Below, piece by piece: positions 24,131 to 36,838 of a DNA stretch of 64,000 nt (positions are counted from its first letter, which is position 1; the number at the start of each line of letters is the position of its first letter). Source of the stretch: Hypomesus transpacificus (lineage: Eukaryota; Chordata; Actinopteri; Osmeriformes; Osmeridae); contig NC_061065.1 of the NCBI RefSeq assembly GCF_021917145.1, forward strand, positions 14,228,394-14,292,393, in the 5' to 3' direction. A program made the position numbers and the translations under genes. The notes under the pieces were generated by a model, which saw only the letters and a program-made list of their open reading frames with translations, made no database searches and had not been told where the DNA came from.

Positions 24131-26602
24131 ATGTCAGCCGCCAGCACCGAGACTAGCGCCCCGCTGCCCACGGCCGCTGGCCGGGTATTCTTCCAGCCTG
24201 CGCCCGGCGTGGGTTGCGCCGGATCCAGCCCCATGCCCCGGGACGACCCGGTCCAAAAAAGGCAGGGAAAAGTGACGGTAAAGTACGATAGGAAGGAGCT
24301 GCGTAAAAGACTTATCTTGGAGGAGTGGATCATTGAACAGCTGAGCGAGTTATACGATTGCGAGGTGAGCATTGAGTTATTCTCTTGCACTAAAGGCTGT
24401 TAAACATACATCATACGGCTAATTGGTTTATTCGACAGTATTGCTCATTGCTCATTTAAGCAATGTGCTCAATGCCAGTCAGTATGTCTGGGTCGGATGC
24501 GCTGTAGGCCTATGAATGCCTTTTTTGATAATGCATTTAAATAATTGACACTGTCTGAATTGTACTGTACCATCTTCCGTGAATGTCTCCTTTATGCGCG
24601 TTAATTAAGGTCGATGTCTCCTTCAAATATGCTTTCCTCAATACTAGCTCTTGTCACATACTGTCTTCTCGGAGCGTGTGCCTAGTGAACGGAGAAGGAC
24701 GCGGTCGGGAATGCGTAAAAAGCACCGACTGTCTGGATGCATAGTTTATATCCCCGGAACCCTCTAATCCGCCGGGTCTATTCTCCTTTCCTCTGAAACC
24801 CATAGTGTTTGCGGTGAGAGCAAGAGAAAGACTGATGGAGCACAGGGTCAAATGAATGATAGAAAGGCTCATGGGCAGCTGCGTTTTCCGCACATCAATT
24901 GCGTATTGAAGTCCTACTGTCCTACAAAATACGCGCTAATAAGAAGGGGGGCGGGGTGTCACCTTGTTCTACTGACTGAGCTATTATTTTGGGTTGGTCA
25001 GTGTTTTACGCAATGGCATTTTTGATCATGTCAGTACCACTGAGACTAGGCCTATACAAGTTTGTATTCGTAATGACACATATGGTAATATTCACACCAA
25101 TGGTTATCGCCGAAGCGGACTTTGCTGACCTTTAGGGTGACGATTTTCCGTGCACACTGTATGGACCGTGTGTCGATACGTTCTCGCGCGCACCCGTCTA
25201 ATTCTTTAACAGTTAAAGAGGGGGTTGCTCCATAGGGCAGTGGACTGTATGTGTTTGCACGCTAGCGGGTTCTCCGTGTGGCAGAGTATGCTGGAAGGAA
25301 AAAGGGGGGAGGGGATGGAAGAGAGCTGAGGGCTGGGGGAGGAAAGAAGGCCATAGGTTTAAAGAAAGATGTGCTGATGCCAGTCAACCCCACTACTCCA
25401 ATCCCTCTGACCTCCTTTCATCCAGTGAGCGATTTCCACAGACACAGATCTCAGACATAACCACCCATATGCACATTATGTGTGTCTGTGTGTGTGTTTC
25501 TGTGTGTGTCGCTTGTGCATCTGAGTTGAAATATATATTTTTATCTATGTGCAGTGAGTGGTCTGTATGCACAAAGTGGGGGGTATTTACTGTGTGTTTG
25601 GATGCATGGAGCGGGGCGTATATTGTATGTTAGTGTGCGTATACAGTATGTGCTGTGTATGTTCATGCATAGTGTGTGCCCCCCTCCCCCCCACCCCCGC
25701 CACACACACACTGACAACAATTTGGCACTGACTCAATCAAGACACTTCCTTTTTTAATAATAATATTCCCCCTTCACACATTACAACGTGTCGGTCTGAA
25801 CAGTATAATTATGTGATCCAGCCTCAAGCATGCCTTGCAGCTGTTTAATTTCCAACCTAGAGCTATATTGTAGGCTACTGTGTTTGAAATGTCCTGCTCT
25901 GTGACAGCTTGATGATAGAGAGGAAGAGACAGGGGGAGAGAGAGGAAGAGAAAGGGAGACAGAGGGGGGGGAGAGAGGGAGAGAGAGGGGGAGAGACAGA
26001 GGGATAGAGAGGGGGAGAGAGAGGTAGAGACAGGGAGAGAGAGAGGGGGAAACAGGGAGAGAGAGAGACAGAGGGAGAGAGAGGGAGAGAGAGAGGAAGA
26101 GACAGGGGGAGAGAGGGAAAGACAGAGGGAGAGAGAGGGGGAGGGAGATATTCATTTTCAAGCCTGTCAAGGCAAAGGCTTTCAAGAGACAACCCGGCAC
26201 CCAGCCTCACTTCGACACAGAGATGATTCATGAACATCAACATCTGGCGGTTTCCCATGAATCAGATGTCAAACGTTGCTCTGGTAGATGTAAGAGACGA
26301 ATACAGCCTGTGACAAAGGTTACCTCAAGTAACTGACTTGAGGTGACCTCCAAACGATCCCTTTTCAAAACCACAACACAGCGCAGATTGACATGCTGCT
26401 TAATGAGAGCGTGTGAGAGAATGTATTACCAGCGTGCGGGTTTGGTTGACGCTCATCGACAGCCAGTGAACCCTTTTTCTTAAGCTGTCTCTTCTGAGTG
26501 AGGGCTGATGACTAACGACTATGTGGCCAGGTGGACTTTACGGCGGTGTTGTTTGGTCACATGACCAGGGAGACAGGACGTCACACTTCATCCATGTTCA
26601 GA

Positions 26603-26635
<33 letters not shown>

Positions 26636-28594
26636 GAGAGACAGGTGTGCTGTCAGGGGATTCGTTTGTGTGGGATTGTGAGCATGTGTGTGTGTGTGTG
26701 TTCTCTAACTGCTGAATTGGCATTGCTGGACAGGCTTTAAGGTCAGGGTATGTATCGCTTTCATATGCAAACCGGACACCAGTGTGTGTGTGTTTGTGTG
26801 TGTGTGTCTGTGTGTGTTTGTGTGTCTAGCATTGAAACTGATAGAGTGGCAGTGGGGCTACTCTCTTCAGAGAAATAGATTTTTACTTCCTGTAATTCAA
26901 CCAAAATGTTACCCCCCTGTGTTTATGTATGTGTTGGTGTGTGTGTGTGTTATACCATGCTCAGTGGCCAGCTAATGTACAGTATGTCTCCCTATGGAAA
27001 ACTGGAACACCAACTTTATAAATGGAATCCCTTCATCGTGTTTCTCTATACGCACGATGTGCAGGAAAAGCAAGAGGATCTCAGAATGCCATTTACAGCT
27101 CTGAAGCCTGATCCTCTGTGGACCTCAGTCCACTCTCACTCTCTTTATCATTTTCCCTCCATTTCAGCCTCTCTCTCTTCTTTTGCTCATGTTCCCCATC
27201 CTCCATCTCCCCCCCCTTACCTTGTTACCGTGTCCTTTGTAGGTCTCTCTCTCCCCCTCTTCCCCCCCCCCCCATCTCTCTCATCGTGTTACGTAAGGGG
27301 AATTTTGGCAGTGATTAATGTTTCTCATAAATGTTCAGAGGGGGAGGGAGGGAAGCAAAAGTAGCCTGGGAAGCAGAACGATATGCCACCTCATGATTTC
27401 TCTGCTCAGGCAGATGGGTCTGGCTACCCTCCCATTCCAACTGATTTCCCTCAGACCAGAATCAGGTTTTGCCAATCACAACTGTTTCTCTGAAATGGGT
27501 TGGGTTTGATTTTGATCTGCACCCATTGATAACCCCTGGGAAATCTCAAATGAATTGGCGAGTTCCAGACCACTCCGCATTTGTGAATTGGTCTGGCAAT
27601 GCCTGGCTACGAGAAGGGAAGTCTAGGACATGCTCGAGGTGGAGAGAGAAAGATAAATCTCCACCATTCTCCTGCTCAGTCACCTCCTTCAGTCTTTCTA
27701 TATCTATATGGTCTAGTCCGGTAATCTAGTCTCGTCCATCTTAGAACTGTCTGGTTTAGTGCTGAGGTCAAGTTCAGCCAGTGATTAAAAGCTCCCATTG
27801 ATGGATTCCTCCTGGCTCGGACTCTTCTCCTACACAATCAATGGAGGTCGTTAGGAAAAACCCAAGTGCTGCTTGTGGCTTTTCTCTCTATGTTCTGTAG
27901 AGCTGCAGAGTCTGCAGTGTGAATATGGAAGTGGGTTCACTTATTCCTAGACGAGCCGAGTCTGCAGTTTCAGTGTGAGCGTGCATACTGTATGTCTGTG
28001 CTCTCTGCTGGGTAAGGAGGGAAGATGTTCTGGATTGTCCTACTTTATTCAGGGTACGAGTCAATGGATCCCGTATCGAAGCGTCTCCTTGTGAACAAGC
28101 ATGAAATACTGCAACCTAGCAGTGCTCTATCCTGAGGGTATTGATAGTAGATGTATCGGGTAAGAGTGTGAGATAGTAGGATCTCTTCATACCCACACAC
28201 AGACTCACACACACACACACACACACAGAAGATTGGGTCAGACTGCAGTTTGTTTGGGCCAAGTGAAGGATAAGGAGACAGTAGCACAGGCACACTCCCC
28301 CTCCCCCTGTCTGCTCTATGACCTCCCGCCCCCCCCAGGGGCCCCCCTCTCTCTCCGGATCAATGCAAAGACAGAACACCAGCGTGGGTGGTAGTATACA
28401 CTGACAGAGGGTCTGTCTCGGGGCAGATTTAGTGTGTGTGTGTGTATATGTGTCCAGCAGTGTTTGTGTGTGTGATAGACAGGGGATTCTGTATTCTGGG
28501 CCGACTCCCTCGCCCCCTGGCGTCAACACCGGCTTCTTTCTGGTACAGCTGTATTTCTCTCTCTCCTCTCATCCTCCTCTCTCTCTCTCTCTCT

Positions 28595-28630
<36 letters not shown>

Positions 28631-31438
28631 GTGTTCTCTCCCTCTTTCTCTCTTTTCTCTTTCCGTCTCCCTCCTATGACCTTGAGTTTCCCAGGTCTCT
28701 TTGCCATCTCCTTCCTATAACCAATCTATAGTATCATGTGATCCTCATAGACCATGATATTGTAGAGGCGAATGCTGCAATTCTACCCAGGGCATGATGT
28801 CATCACAGCTCAATCGAACAGACATGCTCTTGCCTAAGCACACACACATACAGGCATCTGTATCTGTTAACCCACATATGAAACACACACGCTAACAGAG
28901 ATCTAACAGGCTGTCTCTGGGATTGATTAGGTTGGTGGGAACCACTACAGCCTGACCATACTGCTCCACTAAATAGCTCCACTACAGGAACATTCTAGAC
29001 TGCACCTCTCACCAACCAATACAATACTTGCTGCTGAACAAAACATTTAGCATACGCTCTTATCCAGAGCGACTTATAGTAAACACAGGGACAATCCCCT
29101 CCGGCAATTAAGGTGACGTGCCTTGCCCAAGGACACAACGTCATTTGGCACAGCCGGGAATCGAACTGGCAACCTTCTGATTATTGGCCAGATTCTCTAA
29201 CCACTCAGCCATCTGACCTGACATACAGTAGCTGAAAATCTGTGCTCTATAGTCCCTCCTGTTGTGTGTGTCGTTGTGAGAATATGGATGGGATGAGACT
29301 CGTGCATCGATTGGATGGGTCTGGACGATCGATGTGACTTGCCCTCCCAGACAATGATTATTTAAATATTCCGAGGTTGAAAACAATTCACTGTGAAATG
29401 TGAGTTGGTTGAAATTTAAACATCATAAAAGCGATGAACTTATGTGTCATAGGAACGCAACGGAATTAGGACCCCGTTACTGCCATCAGTCAACACGGTG
29501 TCAGTGATTGATTGACACTTAGGCCTGGAGGGAGGAGATGATCGATTGGATGACTGTTTTAATGAGTGACCCTGATTTGTTTTAAGAGCAAAGGGGGAGG
29601 GTCATAGTTTGAAACATGGGATTTCACGTGCAGGATATTTAGTTAATTTAGTGTCTGTACACATACTGTAGCCCCTAACGCAACAGGTCAGGATCTTTAA
29701 AAGTGTGTTTGAGAGTGAGGTGTGTGTTTGTTCAGCTGGTAGCTATCTCTGTATATTTAAACCTTGCTTGTCAACATCTCCATTTGGTTTGGAGATGATG
29801 CATCTGTTCTTTGGTGCTACATGAAATGTGTCAACACACACACAGACACACACACACACACACACACATACACACACACACGCACACACTGTGGCTGAGT
29901 GTCAAATATGTCTCAAAACAAAAGGTCAACCAGTGTGTACTTTTTAAGTACTCTCCTATTCTCTCTTTCTACACCCCCCTTTCACTCCACTGTCCTCTTC
30001 CTCCCCTCCACCTTCACTGCCCTTTCATGCATCCCTCCCCTCCAACCGATCACACGCGTTTTTCCCTCGAAAGAGCTGTGCTGTTCGTTCTGTCTGCTAG
30101 CGGGGGCTGATAGGAAATCTGTTTAGAATGAGTCAAACTGCTGCAGTTTTTATGTGAGGGGGTGGGGGGCCAGTGGAGGGAGATAAAGTGAGGAGGATGT
30201 AGGGTATTAAGGAAATGCACATCCCCCTAATATTGCCTAGAGGAGAGGAAAGCGGTAGGACGACAGGAGAGGAGGAAGAGAAAACGTGAGGCTTTGGACC
30301 AATAGACTTCCACAGAAAAAAGGATCCACAGAGATATCCAGGGAAAGAGAGAAAAAGAGAGAGCACTGGAGAGAGGGGGGGAAAGAAAGACTGAGAATAG
30401 ATACAGCTGCTCTTTTTTTCGGAAAGAAGAAAGAGGAGAGAGAGAGAGACAGTGACTGTGAATGTGTTTTTACTTAATCTTACTGTGACTATCCCCTCAC
30501 TGTGCCGGCTGTTTGCCTATCAGTGCTCTCATTGTACTGCCCTCCTAGCCACTTGGAGTTTGTTTACAAGCACAGGATTATTCTCACCTCTCTCACTGGA
30601 GAAATCCTCAGTGGTGTGTGAAAGTTCACACGCCTGTGTGTGTAGGTTTATTATGTGTGTGTGTGCGTGTGTATAGCACAGTGAGAGAGCACAGAACAGT
30701 CATTTGTGAACAAGTCAATCTTGACTTGATGTTCCCGACTTGGATCTGTTGGAGCCATGTCTCTCTGGTCTAGCTGGAGCCGATGCATCGTGACCATGTG
30801 ACTAGCTGTCTGGCAGAACAGGATTCTACCCCTCTCTCTCATAGTGAGCCCTTTAACAGCCCTCCTCCAGTTCAGTCCAAGAACCACTGTGTTAGCAGTA
30901 GTTCTGTCAGCTGAAGAAAGCGCATGGCCAGGAGGCTGGATACCCAAAGACTGTTGAAGGGGGGGGAGGGATGGGAGGGAGATGAGAGAGAGAGGGAGGG
31001 AGGGCTGAGAAGAAGAGGGGGGATTCCCTTCCGTCTTACTGCAGAGTCAGGTCAACTGTATTCTCTTTGTGTGGACTCGCCGTCTTTTTTTCCCTCTCTT
31101 TTTCTTCTTTTCAGCATGATCTTATCCCCTCAAAGAAGCCTTCATTCCTTCTCACCTTGCTGTTTGACTTTCTCTGCATAAGTCCCTCCCTCCCTCCCGC
31201 CCCCTTCTTTCTCTCTTTGTCTCTCAAAGCGAGGATGTCCATAAAGTTAATATGCTGTGTTATCCCAGCCCACCCCCCCCCCCCACCTTTCTCTAACCTT
31301 GCGTTTCCTGCACCGCCCACACCTCCATCATCCTCCTCTCAGCCCCACAGACCCAAACTAATCACTGCGACCCACTTATCTCCCCTCCCCCCTCTCCCTC
31401 TTTCGACATCTCTTTCAATCCGTCCCTCCTTCGCTAAG

Positions 31439-31486
<48 letters not shown>

Positions 31487-31514
31487 CGTCTCTCTTTCTC
31501 TATGTGTCTCTCTC

Positions 31515-31555
<41 letters not shown>

Positions 31556-32328
31556 GTCTCTCTCTCTCTTTGTCTCTCTCTCCGGCTGGCTCTCAGTCCT
31601 AGTCTTTGTGTCTCGTTCACTCTCTCCTTGTTTTCTCCTCAGGCTCTCCTGTTTCATCATCTTTTTCTTCATTCCTTTATCACATTCATACAGAACATTT
31701 GGAGGACCGGGTCAATTTATCATCTTAATCACTAGATAATTGCTGTGTGTGTGGGGGAGGGGGTCCCGTGTTCTCTGGAGTACTACTTGGAGGGTCTGTG
31801 GGTGTAAACTCAGTGTTGTGGCAATGACAGGGCCCGTCTGTTTGAATGTTTCCAGTCTGGAAGCTCAAGGTCTTCCTTGTCCAACACACACTCAAGACGT
31901 ATTAGATAGTACCTGTTCTGACCAACGTATTTATTATAGATCTATAAGGTGCAGGTGTCTGATACGTTCAAGTTGAGCATCTCAGAAGACTCGACAGTGG
32001 CTTCAGGAATGAAGGGCGGTTAATCACGATATGTCTTTTTTTTTACTCTCACAAGAAACTTCAGTGGGGTGATAAGCAACATGGCTTCTGCAAGCACAGA
32101 AAAAGGATACCGCATGCTAGATGGCTTTTGTTTAGGCTTAAGATAGGGCTCCAAGAAATGGCCCTGACGTTTCATGTCCTCATGAGCTAATACAGCAGGT
32201 TCAAACATTGTTTCGTATATTCAGAGCTTTCCAAACAGTGTAAAAGTAATAAAGTAATCATTTGTTGAAATCTTTAATTATTGTTAACTGATCAGTGGTT
32301 AAGGACAGACCTCTTCAACACACAGACC

Positions 32329-32405
<77 letters not shown>

Positions 32406-35103
32406 AGATGGATAGGCAGAAGAACAGAAGGGGGGGGGAATCACTAGTGACAAGCAGAAGGACCAACTCTGTCTTGTGTCACAACTCTGGTGCATCTCCA
32501 ACAGCCACTGTCACTCCACATCTGTACCACCAGGACAAGAGTTCATGAAAGACAGTAGAAGACAGTAGAAGACAGTAGAAGACAGTAGAACCATCTGCAG
32601 GAGTTAGCTGTGCTAAAACTGTATGGAACGCCATAAGAGTCGTCTCTTAAAAGTGGCATAGTTTCATCGAAACTAACTGAGCGTGCGAAAGTGCAAAGTG
32701 TTTAAGGTATAAAGTAAACGAGTCATTCTGGTTCCATGATACAACGGGTAGCCAATTGACTGATTCATTGTGACGGATTTGACACTTTGTTGATGTGCAT
32801 GTGGATGGAGGATGGTGAGTCATTCACTTAGGCTGGGCCAGTTGGACTGACCTCACTGAGGTTGCAGACCGCTGTGGTTGCTAAGCAGCCTCTGCGAGCG
32901 AGCCCTGCAAGTAGACCATCCGGCTCCTTCTTTTTCTCCTCCTCGTTCTCCTTCTCTGTCTCGCTCTTCTCCTCTCCTGGGCTCGACTGGTATCTCTTTC
33001 TGTCCTTCTTCTCTGAGGGCTGAATGGAAAGTCACGTTCCTCGGGAGGTTCTGGGGTGAGGTTCTGGGTGAGTTTCCGGATAAGACCAGGACTATTTATA
33101 GATCTCTGACACTAAGGGTCCGTCTACAGCTACATGTTTGAGAGGCTTCCCAGCTTTGTGCCGCCTGCCCCCTATCATTACATACACACACATAGCATAA
33201 TGACAGGCGTGCATGCACACGTGTGTTTATCTGTGGCCACGCTTCAAATGCAGCTCAGTCGTCATCGCCAATCACTAGGAGAGAGAGATGAACTACATGC
33301 TGACAAGAGGGGAAGACACACAAACACACAAACACACAAACACACCAACACAACCACACAGGGCACCGAATGGTTCATGTGTACTTTAATATGTGTTGAC
33401 ACCTCCTTTAGTTGGCTCCTCATAACATTCACACCAGCTGCATTTGAATATATCGACGCGATGAAAGAGTGTCATTCTCACGCCAAATTTGGAATTAGAG
33501 CCTCATTTAGATTTAAACAGAAGCATACAGAAAAGAGAGAGAGAAAGAGAGAGAGAGACAGAGTGAGCGAGCGCTTGTTTATCTGTTCCTGCCATTCCCT
33601 CAGGAAGTGGGTCACTATGGTCTCTGTCACCCAGACCGAAAGGCTGACATTCATATTCAGTTTTTCCATATATATGTATAAACTCAACCTGGCTTTCATT
33701 ATGGAGTGACGGCCTCTACTTATGCTTGCCTAGGACCGTAGAATCAAAAGAGCAACGTAAGTGAAGTTAGTTTTCCACCTCATTTGGCTACCTCTTTGGT
33801 GCATTCTAACATCTCCCACTGACTGCTAAATACCCCTTCCCTGTGTCCCCACCTCTCCCATCCTCTCGGTTTCATCTCAGGACTTTGAATTGACGCCGCA
33901 CTCTGTCCCCCTCTCTGTTTTGGAGAGCAAGACTCTTGGAAGAAACAGCCTTTAGCTGTAGAACTGTTGAAGACTCCCCTCAATAATGCAGATACTTTAA
34001 GGAGTTAAACAACTCTTTTGCGTGGTAGTCGATGACCTTAACATAGTCGCACACGGAATTTTACCCCTCCCCCCCACCCATCTCCACGCCCACATCTTGC
34101 TCCACAGGATTGCACTGTCTAATTCAAAGAGCTAATCCCTTATGATGAGGCCTGAATACCAATGCAGCCTGGGGCTATCACATACAAACACACACACACA
34201 CCCACACGCCAACTTTGTGGTGTCATAGTTCCGAGGAATACAGATCTTTGAAGTGGCGCACAGCGTAACGTTATGTTCCTCGTCGGCCGTCGACCCGAGC
34301 CAGCGCTGCAGTGACAGCGCCAGATTCCACTTTCATCTGTCTGCCCACAAAAGACCAGCCCAGCTGCGTGGTACAGTACGCCGTGTGGTCGGTAGCTTAG
34401 TAACCTATCCTGTTATGCTCTGAGTGCCTTGGATTCCTAATGTGCTGGCAATTAGAGGGAGGTGGAGTGATTCAGAGGGGTGTGTGTGTGTGTATGTATG
34501 CTTGCGTGTGTTTTGTGTCTTGGGCAGTGTGTATGTATTCATGCACAGTGTATGTTTGTGTATCACGGGCTGTGTATTTGTGTTCATAAGCCGTGTGTGT
34601 CCATGAAATGTGTGTGTGTGTGAGTGTTAAGGGACTGTATGTGTGTTTATGTGTTTAGACTTAATAATAATTCTGATATTTGCTATTTACCCGCATCACA
34701 GAATGTGATTTTATTTCTCAGGCAAATAAGCCACAGAGTAACCAGGATGTAGTATAAATGTATATTCGAGTGACTGACCGTCCATATTTGTGTGTTCTTG
34801 CAGGAAGAGGAGATGCCAGAGGTAGAGATTGACATTGATGACCTGCTGGAGGTCAACGGTGAAGATGAGAGAGCTGTCAAACTGCAGGTAAGGTGTGTGT
34901 GTGTGTGTGTGTGTGAGAGCCCACAGTGCTTGATGCTTCGTTGTGATTTTGACACATGAATCATTAACGACTCAGGTTGAACAGATGAAATGCCTCTTTC
35001 AGGTCTGTCCTGTTTTGCTTGCCGTCAATCATACTATTCAATGTTATTTTGCCAAATAGACTAGTGGGCCCTGCCAAGTTCTCTTAAGAGTTTCATAAAA
35101 TAT

Positions 35104-35143
<40 letters not shown>

Positions 35144-35242
35144 ATCTCTATCTCTATCTCTATCTCTATCTCTATCTCTATCTCTATCTCTATCTCTATC
35201 TCTATCTCTATCTCTATCTCTATCTCTATCTCTATCTCTATC

Positions 35243-35294
<52 letters not shown>

Positions 35295-36706
35295 GAATCC
35301 TTAATAGACTGCTTTAAACCCACAGAGGTAAGTACTTTGAGTTTTTATCTGTTTGTCTTTGTTAAATCCCAGAAGTGTTTTTTAGGATTCTTCAGCTCCC
35401 TCACACAAACAGACACAGACACACAGACACACAGACAGACACCGGCAAACAAACACAAACACAATCACACACAGACACACAAACACAATCCCACACGGAC
35501 ACACAGAAACACAGACACAGAGACACATACTGACATACAGTACACACATGCACATTCACAAACACAGACACATTCACTCAGCCCTTTCCCCCCTGAGGCC
35601 TTCAGACAGTCATTCTGTCTGCTCGCATTGCTACATTCTGACCTGAATACACACATGGGCTAAAAGGACCAGATATCCTAGACACATGCACACACACCAC
35701 ACACACCACACACACCACGCACACAGGAAACCACTTTTCCAGCTACCGAGTACAAAAGAGCAGCCCACTCAAATCCACCATGAGTTTGTTACATCAACCT
35801 ACTGACCTACAAGCCTCATCATCGCTCCAACACACAAACACAAGCACACAGACAAATACACACACACACACACTGAACACAGTCGCCTATACTTTCGTCA
35901 GAAACACATGCTCATGCTGTATGTGTTTGTGAGTGTGTATAACTTTTGATTGTGAGCGTGTGCCTGTAGGGAGGATCAGTGTTTGGGTGGGTTAGGGTTC
36001 CACCGTGTGTCTAATGAAATGGAGCACACTCAAATCCTACCTTTGCACACTGGAAACACATCCTGCCAATCCACTCCAATGACTATCTGTCATTGGAGTG
36101 TGTGTGTGTGTCTAGGCACGGTGTGTGTGTGTGTATGTACAGGGTGTGCACACATGTGCTGGAGCCCGATGGCGTTAGGTCATTCTGTGACAACCGCTGC
36201 AAGGACATTGGTATGCAGAGTGGGTAGCTGGCCAAGTTGACACCAGTTGATGTGCGTCATGTCCGCACACACACACGCACACACACATGCACACACACAC
36301 ACACACCAACAGTGGTTGAGTGTAATGTTTGGGGGACAGTACAGGCGTTGTTCTGTGAATACAGTCCCACAGAGAACTCTCACTCTAGGGACCAGAGAGA
36401 GAAAGAGAGAGAGAGAGACCGAGGAAGGGGGGGTTATAGATAGATTAAAGGGACAGAAAGAGGGAGGGAGGGATGGAGGGATGGATGGATGGAGAGATGG
36501 GAGACTGTAATTAGGTCAGGGTTTCTTTAACCTCTAGTACAGTGAGGATGTCAGTCGTGTTTACAGATCCTGTCTCTGTCCAAGTGTCTCATAACATTCT
36601 TGCTTTTTCTTTCTTTCTTTTTTTTCTGTAGGATTTTGTCCGTGAGTTGCTGGGCAGAATAAGGGGGATGAGAAAACTCAGTGCACCATCAAAGAAAGGT
36701 CTATAA
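24131..36706 (+). CDS. ppp1r14c: ppp1r14c, protein phosphatase 1 inhibitor KEPI (complete, 4 exons)
   Basis: Exons 24131-24364, 34804-34887, 35295-35327 and 36632-36706 give 141 aa (human 165). The protein is a CPI-17 family cytosolic inhibitor of PP1 that becomes potent after PKC phosphorylates one threonine. The site is [15 protein letters not shown] with Thr49, which corresponds to human Thr73 given the 24-residue shorter N-terminus. Then follow [16 protein letters not shown], the acidic [12 protein letters not shown] segment, the 11-residue exon [11 protein letters not shown], and [17 protein letters not shown]. It ends KKGL. The C-terminal [12 protein letters not shown] favours PPP1R14C over 14A/B, and the neighbouring iyd supports it. 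The 10.4-kb first intron dwarfs the others. Confidence 0.96.
25918..26152. repeat. Purine-rich GAGAGG tract
   Basis: About 235 bp of GA/GGA/GACAG repeats on the plus strand with irregular period. The minus-strand open frame through it is a Ser/Leu/Pro artefact. Confidence 0.9.
26604..26634. repeat. G31 homopolymer
   Basis: Thirty-one consecutive G on the plus strand, inside ppp1r14c intron 1. Confidence 0.9.
29041..29219 (-). mobile_element. tRNA-derived SINE, minus orientation
   Basis: Reverse complement shows a tRNA-like head (GGTTAGAGAATCTGGCC, B-box-like GTTCGATTCCCGG), then TTGTGTCCTTGGGCAAGG, then a tail CGCTCTGGATAAGAG, GCGTATGCTAAATG. Same family as the copies at 53206 and 58887. 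The head resembles tRNA-Leu. No tRNA secondary structure survives beyond the boxes, so this is not a tRNA gene. Confidence 0.88.
32331..32403. repeat. (CA)36 microsatellite
   Basis: Uninterrupted CA repeat, the longest pure dinucleotide tract of its type in the window, in ppp1r14c intron 1. Confidence 0.97.
34804..34887 (+). CDS. ppp1r14c: ppp1r14c exon 2
   Basis: 84 bp, phase 0 at both ends, acceptor TTCTTGCAG and donor CAG/GTAAGG. It encodes the acidic segment [20 protein letters not shown] and DERAVKLQ, conserved in KEPI. A (GT)n tract follows directly after the donor. Confidence 0.95.
35105..35293 (+). repeat. (CT)n-(CTCTAT)n repeat ending in a splice acceptor
   Basis: Pure CT at 35105-35138, then about 20 hexanucleotides TCTATC to 35260, then CT again to 35290, followed at once by TCAG/GAATCC. 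The final CT block is the polypyrimidine tract of the 33-bp exon. Confidence 0.97.
35295..35327 (+). CDS. ppp1r14c: ppp1r14c microexon 3
   Basis: 33 bp, in frame, encoding [11 protein letters not shown] (human EALVDCYKPTE). Acceptor TCTCTCAG, donor GAG/GTAAGT is a near-perfect consensus. A strong donor and a 30-bp CT tract probably compensate for the small size. Skipping would remove 11 residues without a frameshift. Confidence 0.95.
35328..36631 (+). other. ppp1r14c: ppp1r14c intron 3
   Basis: 1.3 kb with irregular CA/CACA-rich sequence (35400-35880), GT tracts near 36100-36135 and a GGAT/GGGA stretch at 36455-36500. It ends in a T-rich pyrimidine tract before CTGTAG. No further exon is seen. 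Confidence 0.8.
36632..36706 (+). CDS. ppp1r14c: ppp1r14c last coding exon
   Basis: Encodes [20 protein letters not shown] and KKGL, then TAA. Matches the family C-terminus ([15 protein letters not shown] in human). Confidence 0.95.
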   Translation, partial: DFVRELLGRIRGMRKLSAPSKKGL

Positions 36707-36832
36707 TGGATGGCAACCACATCAACCATAAACCAACCATAATCTAACTGTTCAAGCATTCTACTGACCTACTGTACCTTGTGTTAACCCTGTTCTACAC
36801 AAAAGCTCACAATAGAAAAAAAACGTTTAAAA

Positions 36833-36838
36833 AATAAA
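36833..36838 (+). terminator. ppp1r14c: Proximal poly(A) signal candidate of ppp1r14c
   Basis: AATAAA 127 bases after the stop codon within an A-rich stretch. It would give a very short 3' UTR; a clear GU-rich downstream element is not obvious. Confidence 0.35.

Larger units (their letters stand above)
24365..34803 (+). other. ppp1r14c: ppp1r14c intron 1
   Basis: 10.4 kb without a recognised exon. It holds AT-rich unique sequence at 24.4-25.9 kb, a purine-rich tract (25.92-26.15), a G31 run, several (GT)n and (CT)n tracts (26.8, 28.6, 31.45-31.57 kb), a minus-oriented SINE at 29.04-29.22 kb, a (CA)36 at 32.33 kb, and a four-fold GACAGTAGAA repeat at about 32550-32590. Short open frames here lie in low-complexity sequence. 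Confidence 0.75.
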
